Source: Sphingomonadales bacterium UBA7471 (lineage in GTDB: Bacteria > Pseudomonadota > Alphaproteobacteria > Sphingomonadales > Sphingomonadaceae). From it: DNA of 5,519 nucleotides. The position numbers and the translations under genes were made by a program. The notes beneath the pieces are model-generated. The model was given only the letters and a program-made list of their open reading frames with translations. It had not been told where the DNA came from and did no database searches. The stretch is taken from NCBI GenBank assembly GCA_002479765.1, contig DLOZ01000030.1:460-5978 (forward strand). The letters run 5' to 3'. Shown here piece by piece: positions 1 through 5,519 of the stretch. Numbering within the stretch: the first letter of the stretch is position 1; each line of letters opens with the position of its first letter.

Positions 1-308
1 TCGTTGCGCAGGTCGGAGAGGTCAAGCAGCAACTCCTTGCTGGCCGCCACAACGCTGTCGTCGCCGCCATAAAGCGTCGCGCGAAAGCTCCAACCGCCAC
101 ATCCGGCGATTCGGCCTTCGCATTCGATCAGGAAATAGGTGCCGTCGCGCACCAACTGCGTATCAAGCCCCATGACCTTGTCGCTGGCTGCGACCTGTTG
201 AGGGGTTAGGAAGTCTGACTGGTTCTGCGCAATTGCCCGCGCCATCAGCGCGCGCAATGCATCCAGATCATCGGGCGTGGCAATGCGATGTTTGAATTCG
301 TCCATCAT
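1..308 (-). CDS. GNAT-family N-acetyltransferase, N-terminal part (cut by window edge)
   Basis: Reading the minus strand from the ATG at 308 gives an open frame of 102 codons that runs off the left edge without a stop. The product starts MMDEFKHRIATPDDLDALRALM, which is the usual first strand and helix of a GNAT fold (RxATPxDxxAL). It continues with GLDTQLVRDGTYFLIE (residues 47-62) and GRIAGCGGWSFRATLYGG (65-82), the central beta strands of a GNAT subgroup I recall as uncharacterised acetyltransferases in alphaproteobacteria. The acetyl-CoA pyrophosphate-binding motif (R/Q-x-x-G-x-G/A) should follow residue 102 and lies outside the window, so catalytic competence cannot be judged. The substrate is unknown. 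Two adjacent ATG codons (308 and 305) are possible starts; I chose the first because AGGG at 315-318 lies 6 bases before it. The gene follows a TonB-dependent receptor on the same strand but is separated from it by a strong terminator. Confidence 0.82.
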   Translation of the reverse strand, partial: MMDEFKHRIATPDDLDALRALMARAIAQNQSDFLTPQQVAASDKVMGLDTQLVRDGTYFLIECEGRIAGCGGWSFRATLYGGDDSVVAASKELLLDLSDLRN

Positions 309-331
309 CCTAAACCCTAAATTCAAACCCC

Positions 332-370
332 AAAAAAAGAAGGGCGAGGGCCGCCGCCCCCGCCCGTTCT
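332..370 (-). terminator. Rho-independent terminator of the TonB-dependent receptor gene
   Basis: In the minus-strand RNA, GGGCGGGGGC (365-356), loop GGCG (355-352) and GCCCUCGCCC (351-342) form a 10-bp, very GC-rich stem with a single G-U pair. It is followed directly by UUCUUUUUUU (341-332). AGAA just before the stem (370-367) can also pair with UUCU after it if C366 is bulged. The structure begins 17-22 bases after the receptor stop codon. On the plus strand the G-U becomes an A-C mismatch and the trailing T run is poorer, so it is oriented for the minus strand. The T run ends 23 bases before the ATG of the downstream acetyltransferase. Confidence 0.88.
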
Positions 371-386
371 TTAATTTGCATGCGAA

Positions 387-3050
387 TCAATAGTCGATGG
401 CGACTCGCACATAATAGAAGCCACCATTGATCCCGAACGGCCCACCCGAACGCGGATAGACTTGGCCGTCCGCAAGGCTGTTGGTCAGCGCATAAACCGG
501 GTTAGTTGCCGTCGGTGCAATCTTGTCGGGATAGGTATCGAACAGATTGTTGGCACCCAAGGTCAGGGTATAGCGGTCAGCAAAGGTATAGCTGATATCA
601 AGATCGGTCACGAACTTAGCACCGAACTTCTGCCCTGGATATTCAAGCTGATTCGCCCACGAACTGAAATAATTTTGGCGCGCATTGATTGAAAAATCGC
701 CAATCTGCCAATTTGCGGACGCATTAATACGATGCTTAGGTGGCAGGTTCGAAACGTTGAACCTTTGCGCAGCACTGATCACCGACGGGTTAAAGTCGGT
801 TACCTTGCTCTTGTTATAGTTATACGCAAGCGTCAGACTTAAAGGTCCACCAGCCAGATCGGTGCGGTAATTGGTTACGAAGTCGAAACCGGTGGTGCCT
901 GTTTCAAACCCATTAGTAAAGTAGTTCACGTCGCCCGCAAGGCCCACGACGGCCAGCGAAGGCAGCGCAACAAGGTCCGCCGCCGACACCGTGAAGGTCT
1001 GCGAAATACCGATACGGTTCTTAACCTTGACCGAATAACCGTCGAGCGTGATGCTCAATTTGTCCATCGGCGTCAGCACGATGCCGCCCCCGAAATTGAC
1101 CGATTTTTCCGGGTTAAGCGAGCTTGCGCCATAATATTGCGCAATGTCGCTGGTTACGGGATAAGTGCCGGTTTGCACCTGATTCCCGCTGCGGAAGTTG
1201 GTGGTCACAATCTGTGTGTTATTCTGGCCAGGCGATGGTGCATGGAAACCGGTACCCGCCGTAAAACGCAACGCAACTGCATCGGAAAAGTCATATCGCG
1301 CATTTAACTTGCCGACGACTGTGCTGCCGAAGGTGTCATAATGCTCCCACCGTCCAGCGACGCCGGCCGTGAATTGTTCGGTGACATCGGTTTCAGCGCC
1401 GACATAAACCGCATAGCTTTGCTGGCTGTTGGTGCCCGCAAAGGTCGGGCTGACACCACCATAGCCGCTGGCGGCGGGTGATTGGGTCACGCGGCTATTG
1501 AACGCGTATACGCCCGGCGCGGTTTCGCGATACAGATCCTGAACCGCATAAGGACCAGCACCATAAGATTGCAGATCGCCAACGGTCGTTTCATATTCCT
1601 CGCGGCGATACTCGGCACCACCGGACAAAGTGACCGGGCTAAAGAAGCCGACCTCAAGCGGATAAGTTAGATCCAAATTGACGTTCTGTTCACGCTGGAT
1701 AAGCTCGCCGAAGAAAAATTCGGTCTGGCTTTGCGGGCCGTACGACGCACTGAGCGAGTTAGTCATCGACAGCGACAGGGAATTGCGCGCCAACGTTGCC
1801 GAAAAATCATATGTCAGGCCGCTTTCAGCCGCACCCTTCACGCCTGCAACACTGTAGAACTGGTCAACCTTGCCGATGAAGCGCGGCGTAAAGCCGCCGG
1901 GATAAATCGACGAGAAATTGAATGTCTGTTGCGAGTTGGCCAGATTTGAAAACACAAACGCGCCAGCCGGGCAAGTCGCGTTACCAGCCGGGCATGGCGT
2001 CAAATAAATGGTATTGAACGAGCCGTTCCGACCGGGCGAACGCGTCGCTGGCGTTCCGGTTCCGATGTCAACGGTCAGCGGCACCGGCGCGCTGATGGGA
2101 GAGCGATAGTTGAAGCTCTGGTTCGCCTTGCTGTGCGCATAATTGGCGACGAGATAGAGCTGGGCGTTATCCCCGACGTCGAGCGCACTGTTCATGAACA
2201 GCTTGTAGCCATCCGATGGCGACGAACCCCAGATTTGTGCGGGAAGGCCGCTGGATAAATTGGGAATGCTGCCAACGACGCCTGGCTGCGTCCGCGCCAG
2301 TTCCAGCGCGATCGGCCGCGTCGCACCGCGGCTGGTGCCTGCACTGTCGAACCATTCGCCCGAGATGTTGACGAAACCGCTGCTGCCGAGCTTGAAACCA
2401 GCATTGGCCGACATCTGCTTGCGCGTGCCATCACCTTCATAGTGCTGACCCCACAGCGCCTGTACATCAAAGCCCGCATCGTCACGTAGTTGATAGTTGA
2501 TAACACCGGCAATTGCGTCTGAACCATATTGCGCAGTCGCACCGTCACGCAGCACCTGAAGATTTTTGAGCGCGATCGCCGGTATATTGGAAACATCGGC
2601 ACCCTGTGAGCCGAATGACAACGCGGTATCACCACCTGTATAGACCTGGACCAGCGCAGAACGGTTGTAACGCTTGCCATTAATCATCACGAGAATCTGG
2701 TCAGCGCCAAGGCCGCGTAGCGACGGAGCGCGCACAAAGGTCGACGCATCCGAAATCGTGTTCTGCGGCACATAGAAGGACGGGACCAGATTGCGCACTA
2801 CGTCGAGCAGGTTAGCCTGCGGCTGTCCTTGCAACTCGTCCGAGCCAATAACATCGACTGGCGAGGATGAAGCGGTGTCCGAACGATCCGTGCGGCGCGA
2901 GCCGATGACGACGATGGATTTTTCTTCGCCGGTGGCTGCTGTTGTTGTGTCTTCACTATCCTGCGCCAATGCAGGCTGCGCCGCCATCAACGCAACCGCG
3001 GCGGTTCCGCACGCCAACCACGCGCTCGATACAGACTTAAAATGTGACAT
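387..3050 (-). CDS. TonB-dependent outer-membrane receptor, substrate unknown
   Basis: This is a complete 887-residue receptor for energy-dependent uptake of a ligand (in this superfamily often an iron complex, sometimes a carbohydrate, cobalamin or other compound) across the outer membrane, driven by TonB-ExbBD. Residues 1-29 form a signal peptide (MSHFKSVSSAW, a hydrophobic core, then QPALA before QDSED). A TonB-box-like segment EKSIVVIGSR follows at 43-52. The plug spans roughly 50-190 and contains the family signatures SLRGLGADQILVMINGKR (110-127) and RDGATAQYGSDAIAGVINYQ (168-187). The remainder is the beta-barrel, with GFHAPS near 602-607, SLNPEKS near 644-650, NLFDTYPDK near 835-843 and an aromatic C-terminus YYVRVAIDY, as expected for outer-membrane barrels. 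The only cysteines besides C14 in the signal peptide are C353 and C360. The frame extends upstream to a GTG at 3095, but I prefer the ATG at 3050 because GGGAG precedes it at proper spacing and it gives a normal signal peptide. No neighbour indicates the ligand. Length is ordinary for larger members. Confidence 0.96.
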   Translation of the reverse strand: MSHFKSVSSAWLACGTAAVALMAAQPALAQDSEDTTTAATGEEKSIVVIGSRRTDRSDTASSSPVDVIGSDELQGQPQANLLDVVRNLVPSFYVPQNTISDASTFVRAPSLRGLGADQILVMINGKRYNRSALVQVYTGGDTALSFGSQGADVSNIPAIALKNLQVLRDGATAQYGSDAIAGVINYQLRDDAGFDVQALWGQHYEGDGTRKQMSANAGFKLGSSGFVNISGEWFDSAGTSRGATRPIALELARTQPGVVGSIPNLSSGLPAQIWGSSPSDGYKLFMNSALDVGDNAQLYLVANYAHSKANQSFNYRSPISAPVPLTVDIGTGTPATRSPGRNGSFNTIYLTPCPAGNATCPAGAFVFSNLANSQQTFNFSSIYPGGFTPRFIGKVDQFYSVAGVKGAAESGLTYDFSATLARNSLSLSMTNSLSASYGPQSQTEFFFGELIQREQNVNLDLTYPLEVGFFSPVTLSGGAEYRREEYETTVGDLQSYGAGPYAVQDLYRETAPGVYAFNSRVTQSPAASGYGGVSPTFAGTNSQQSYAVYVGAETDVTEQFTAGVAGRWEHYDTFGSTVVGKLNARYDFSDAVALRFTAGTGFHAPSPGQNNTQIVTTNFRSGNQVQTGTYPVTSDIAQYYGASSLNPEKSVNFGGGIVLTPMDKLSITLDGYSVKVKNRIGISQTFTVSAADLVALPSLAVVGLAGDVNYFTNGFETGTTGFDFVTNYRTDLAGGPLSLTLAYNYNKSKVTDFNPSVISAAQRFNVSNLPPKHRINASANWQIGDFSINARQNYFSSWANQLEYPGQKFGAKFVTDLDISYTFADRYTLTLGANNLFDTYPDKIAPTATNPVYALTNSLADGQVYPRSGGPFGINGGFYYVRVAIDY

Positions 3051-3056
3051 GAAAAT

Positions 3057-3061
3057 CTCCC
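3057..3061 (-). promoter_or_regulatory. Ribosome binding site of the TonB-dependent receptor
   Basis: On the minus strand GGGAG (3061-3057) lies 6 bases before the ATG at 3050. This decides the start: the longer reading from GTG 3095 would place 15 charged and mixed residues before an otherwise textbook signal peptide. Confidence 0.8.
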
Positions 3062-3213
3062 TGATTGACCAGATCCTTACCATGGCAATTCCCACGGCCG
3101 TGAACCTTCGACTATTCGTCCCATCCCGCCCTTGTTATTGGTCAAAAAAGTCCGGATGAGAAGGGCATCAAAAAATTGTTAGAAAATGTGGCAAAAACGT
3201 CACAAATGCAAAA

Positions 3214-3218
3214 AGGAG
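3214..3218 (+). promoter_or_regulatory. Ribosome binding site of csaA
   Basis: AGGAG at 3214-3218 is 5 bases before the ATG at 3224. The in-frame alternatives upstream (TTG 3176, ATG 3206) have no comparable site, so 3224 is the supported start. Confidence 0.8.
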
Positions 3219-3223
3219 TCGTC

Positions 3224-3595
3224 ATGCATCTTGTGCCAGACCAAGGAGCCGACGCCGCGGAACTGATCGATTTTGCGCAGTTTCTCGCCGTCGATATACG
3301 TGTGGGGAGATTATTGGCAGCTGAGCCATTAAGCCATGCGCGCAAGCCAGCCTATGTGCTGACAATCGATTTCGGTGACATAATCGGTGTGAAGAAAAGC
3401 TCCGCGCAAATCACAGAGCATTATACGCTGGAGGAATTGCCCGGACGAATGGTCGCTGCAGTCGTCAATTTACCACCACGGCAAATCGGCAAAATCATGT
3501 CGGAAGTGCTGACACTCGGCTTTCCCGATGCCAGCGGGGCAGTCGTTCTTTTTACACCCGACCGCGCGGTGCCGTTGGGCAGCCGCCTCTTTTAA
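3224..3595 (+). CDS. csaA: CsaA-type tRNA-binding protein
   Basis: The 123-residue product is a single tRNA-binding OB-fold domain of the CsaA family. Family motifs visible in order are VDIRVGRL (23-30), TIDFGDIIGVKKSSAQIT (47-64), VNLPPRQIGKIMSEVLTLGF (81-100) and TPDRAVPLGSRLF (111-123). They align by eye over the whole length with Bacillus subtilis CsaA, including the SSAQIT and N-x-PPR-x-I segments. CsaA proteins are small cytoplasmic dimers known to bind tRNA; in B. subtilis a chaperone-like role linked to protein secretion has been reported. The role in proteobacteria is less clear. Compared with B. subtilis CsaA the N-terminus carries about ten extra residues before the conserved IDFAQFLAVDIR segment. 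The gene is divergent from the TonB receptor and convergent with fusA, ending 28 bases from the fusA stop, so it appears to be monocistronic. Its last codons lie inside a long inverted repeat at 3577-3608. Confidence 0.93.
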   Translation: MHLVPDQGADAAELIDFAQFLAVDIRVGRLLAAEPLSHARKPAYVLTIDFGDIIGVKKSSAQITEHYTLEELPGRMVAAVVNLPPRQIGKIMSEVLTLGFPDASGAVVLFTPDRAVPLGSRLF

Positions 3596-3608
3596 GAAGC
3601 AGCTGCCC
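3577..3608 (-). terminator. Long hairpin at the csaA/fusA convergent junction, probable fusA 3' end structure
   Basis: The 32 bases form an inverted repeat. In the minus-strand RNA, GGGCAGC-U-GCUUCU pairs along its whole length with AGAGGC-G-GCUGCCC around a UAAA loop: 14 base pairs, two of them G-U. On the plus strand the same two positions are C-A mismatches (3584/3601 and 3587/3598). The hairpin starts 15 bases after the fusA stop and reaches into the last five codons and stop of csaA. No U-tract follows on either strand, so it is not a classical intrinsic terminator; it may stabilise the fusA mRNA 3' end or work with Rho. The pairing is seen directly; the function is inferred. Confidence 0.5.
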
Positions 3609-3623
3609 GATAGCGTCTGGCGT

Positions 3624-5519
3624 TTAAGCCATCTTTTCCTTGATTTCGGCCGCAACGTTTGATGGGACTTCATCATAATGATTGAAGAACATCGAATAGT
3701 TTGCACGTCCTTGCGTGAACGAGCGGAGCTGGTTCACATAGCCGAACATGTTGGCCAAAGGTACCATAGCCTCAACAACCTGCGCATTACCGCGGCTATC
3801 AGTGCCTTGAATTTGACCACGACGTGAGTTCATGTCGCCGATCACATCGCCCAGATATTCCTCAGGCGATACAACTTCGACCTTCATGATGGGTTCAAGC
3901 AGTTTGATGCCGGCTTTCTGCGCAGCTTCACGCATGCCTGCACGGCCAGCGATTTCGAATGCCAGCGCCGACGAGTCGACGTCATGGTACGCGCCGTCAT
4001 ACAGCGTGATTTCGAAATCGATAATTGGGAAGCCGATAAGCGATCCGGACTCTGCGGTTTCGCGCATGCCCTTTTCAACCGATGGGATATATTCCTTCGG
4101 AATGTTACCGCCCTTGACTTCATCCTTGAAGATGATGCCCGTGCCACGCTCGCCCGGCTTTACCGTGAACTTGATACGGCCGAACTGACCCGAACCACCC
4201 GACTGCTTCTTATGGGTGTAATCAATGTCAACTTCGCGTGCGAGATATTCGCGGTACGCAACCTGCGGCGCGCCGACATTTGCTTCAACCTTGAATTCAC
4301 GACGCATACGATCGACGATGATGTCGAGGTGAAGCTCGCCCATGCCCTTAATGATCGTCTGGCCCGATTCATGATCGGTCGAAACGCGGAACGATGGATC
4401 TTCAGCCGACAGACGATTGAGCGCGATGCCCATCTTTTCTTGGTCAGCCTTGGTCTTTGGTTCAACCGAAAGCTCGATAACAGGCTCAGGGAATTCCATA
4501 CGCTCAAGGATGATCGGCGCACGTTCGGCGCACAAAGTATCACCGGTCGTCGTTTCCTTCATGCCGGCAAGCGCGATGATGTCGCCTGCGAATGCTTCGT
4601 CAACGTCCTTACGTTCGTTGGCGTGCATTTCGAGCATACGCCCGACCTTTTCCTTCTTGTCCTTCACCGAGTTCAGGTAGGTGCCCTTGACGAGCGTACC
4701 CGAATAGATGCGGATGAAGGTCAGCGAACCGACGAATGGATCGTTCATGACCTTGAACGCGAGTGCCGAGAACGGCGCATCGTCAGCTGCTGGGCGGCTG
4801 TCTGGTTCAAGGCTGTCCATCTTGACGCCTTGAACGTCTTCAATGTCGAGCGGCGAAGGCAGATAATCGACAACAGCGTCGAGCAATGGCTGAACGCCCT
4901 TGTTCTTGAACGCCGAACCACAGCAGACTGGAACAAACGACTGGTTCAACGTACCCTTGCGGATCAGCGCCTTCAGCGTTGCAACGTCAGGCTCATTGCC
5001 TTCCAGATAGGCTTCCATGGCGTCATCGTCTTGCTCAACAGCAAGCTCGATAAGGTCGCTGCGATATTTCGCAGCTTCGTCCGCCAAATCAGCCGGGATA
5101 TCTTCGTAAAAGAACTCCGCACCAAGCGATTCATCTTTCCAGATGATCGCACGGTTGTGCACGAGGTCGACGAGACCCTTCAGGTCCGCTTCCAAACCGA
5201 TTGGAATGTACAGAACGGCTGGCTTTGCACCCAGACGATCGATGATCGATTGAACGCAATATTTGAAGTTCGCGCCCGTACGGTCAAGCTTGTTGATGAA
5301 GCACATGCGTGGAACGCCGTATTTATCGGCCTGACGCCATACGGTTTCGGACTGTGGCTCAACGCCGGCAACGCCGTCGAAGCAAGCGACCGCGCCATCG
5401 AGAACGCGCAGCGAACGTTCAACTTCAATCGTGAAGTCAACGTGGCCTGGCGTATCAATGATGTTGATGCGGTGGTTGTTCCAGAAGCAGGTCGTTGCAG
5501 CCGAGGTGATCGTGATGCC
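3624..5519 (-). CDS. fusA: Translation elongation factor G, lacking its N-terminus at the window edge
   Basis: The frame is open from the right edge to the TAA at 3626-3624, giving 631 visible residues of the GTPase that drives ribosomal translocation and, with RRF, ribosome recycling. The first visible residues GITITSAATT are the switch I segment, matching E. coli EF-G from about residue 60, so roughly 59 residues including the P-loop are missing. An internal ATG at 5306 is not the start. In visible numbering: DTPGH (G3) 22-26; NKLD (G4) 76-79; CGSAF (G5) 200-204; domain II from about 249 (PFSALAFKVMNDP); domain III from about 341 (FPEPVIELSVEPK), with GMGELHLDII at 392-401; domain IV from about 415 (VGAPQVAYRE), with tip YHDVDSS whose His 512 corresponds to E. 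coli His583; domain V from about 540. All key segments are present, so this is the main EF-G type rather than a divergent paralogue. rpsL and rpsG would be expected upstream, outside the window. No tuf follows it; csaA is convergent downstream. Confidence 0.98.
   Translation of the reverse strand, partial: GITITSAATTCFWNNHRINIIDTPGHVDFTIEVERSLRVLDGAVACFDGVAGVEPQSETVWRQADKYGVPRMCFINKLDRTGANFKYCVQSIIDRLGAKPAVLYIPIGLEADLKGLVDLVHNRAIIWKDESLGAEFFYEDIPADLADEAAKYRSDLIELAVEQDDDAMEAYLEGNEPDVATLKALIRKGTLNQSFVPVCCGSAFKNKGVQPLLDAVVDYLPSPLDIEDVQGVKMDSLEPDSRPAADDAPFSALAFKVMNDPFVGSLTFIRIYSGTLVKGTYLNSVKDKKEKVGRMLEMHANERKDVDEAFAGDIIALAGMKETTTGDTLCAERAPIILERMEFPEPVIELSVEPKTKADQEKMGIALNRLSAEDPSFRVSTDHESGQTIIKGMGELHLDIIVDRMRREFKVEANVGAPQVAYREYLAREVDIDYTHKKQSGGSGQFGRIKFTVKPGERGTGIIFKDEVKGGNIPKEYIPSVEKGMRETAESGSLIGFPIIDFEITLYDGAYHDVDSSALAFEIAGRAGMREAAQKAGIKLLEPIMKVEVVSPEEYLGDVIGDMNSRRGQIQGTDSRGNAQVVEAMVPLANMFGYVNQLRSFTQGRANYSMFFNHYDEVPSNVAAEIKEKMA

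Larger units (their letters stand above)
3051..3223. promoter_or_regulatory. Divergent intergenic region between the receptor gene and csaA
   Basis: This 173-base spacer must supply the receptor promoter (minus) and probably the csaA promoter (plus). Its csaA-proximal half is rich in A-tracts. The best sigma70-like match I see by eye is on the minus strand: TTGCCA (3194-3189), a 16-base gap, then TTTGAT (3172-3167), which would give the receptor a leader of about 110 bases. The match is weak and could be chance. No convincing plus-strand promoter stood out. I see no clear Fur box, so iron control of the receptor is not supported by the sequence. A 10-base palindrome CACGGCCGTG lies at 3093-3102 in the receptor leader. 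Confidence 0.35.

Noticed and set aside
311..323. Telomere-like direct repeat CCTAAACCCTAAA just upstream of the acetyltransferase gene.
   Set aside because: Fewer than two full units in a bacterial leader; simplest read as AGGG and AGG ribosome-binding sequence on the minus strand.
3051..3095. Extended receptor start at GTG 3095 (15 extra residues).
   Set aside because: The ATG at 3050 has a well-spaced GGGAG and opens a standard signal peptide; the extension would add charged residues before it and has no better ribosome binding site.
3093..3102. Perfect 10-base palindrome CACGGCCGTG in the receptor leader as a possible operator.
   Set aside because: About five such palindromes are expected by chance in a window of this size and nothing else supports binding.
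3187..3204. TGTG...CACA inverted repeat resembling a CRP/FNR-type site upstream of csaA.
   Set aside because: The half sites are two bases too far apart for the CRP consensus and the inner positions do not match.
3176..3223. Extended csaA start at TTG 3176 or ATG 3206.
   Set aside because: AGGAG directly precedes ATG 3224, and the extra residues do not match the CsaA family.
3832..4188. Plus-strand open frames of 60-120 codons opposite fusA and the receptor gene.
   Set aside because: They are antisense shadows of well-supported genes, with no recognisable domains and low-complexity composition.
5180..5458. Overlapping minus-strand open frame in another phase within fusA.
   Set aside because: The EF-G frame is continuous and conserved throughout this stretch, so the second frame is incidental.

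Overview
The window looks like core chromosome of an alphaproteobacterium, most likely a sphingomonad (Sphingomonadales). This is inferred from the elongation factor G, whose sequence (the run ITSAATTCFWNNHRI, the stretch around DGAVACFDGVAGVEPQ, MCFINKLDRTG) reads like sphingomonad EF-G from memory, and from the large TonB-dependent receptor, a protein class abundant in that order. No database search was possible. I see no mobile element, CRISPR array, tRNA, rRNA or phage gene.

Layout, left to right: (1) 1-308, minus strand: the N-terminal 102 codons of a GNAT-type N-acetyltransferase, cut by the left edge. (2) 309-386: a short spacer holding a strong minus-strand intrinsic terminator. (3) 387-3050, minus strand: an 887-residue TonB-dependent outer-membrane receptor with signal peptide, TonB box, plug and beta-barrel. 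(4) 3051-3223: a divergent, A-tract-rich intergenic region with both ribosome binding sites and presumably both promoters. (5) 3224-3595, plus strand: csaA, a small tRNA-binding protein. (6) 3596-3623: a 28-base convergent gap, overlapped by a long hairpin that is continuous only in the fusA-strand RNA. (7) 3624-5519, minus strand: fusA (EF-G), complete at the C-terminus but cut by the right edge, so about 59 N-terminal residues including the P-loop are missing.

The genes do not form one pathway. fusA and csaA both concern translation or tRNA and are convergent. csaA and the receptor are divergent. The receptor is followed by its own terminator, so the acetyltransferase is probably a separate unit or depends on read-through. 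Every stretch over 300 bases is coding. I find no convincing undescribed system; the points worth a second look are regulatory and structural: the hairpin at the csaA/fusA junction, the absence of tuf after fusA, the terminator placed just ahead of the acetyltransferase, the phased A-tracts before csaA, and a duplicated CPAG cysteine motif in the receptor.
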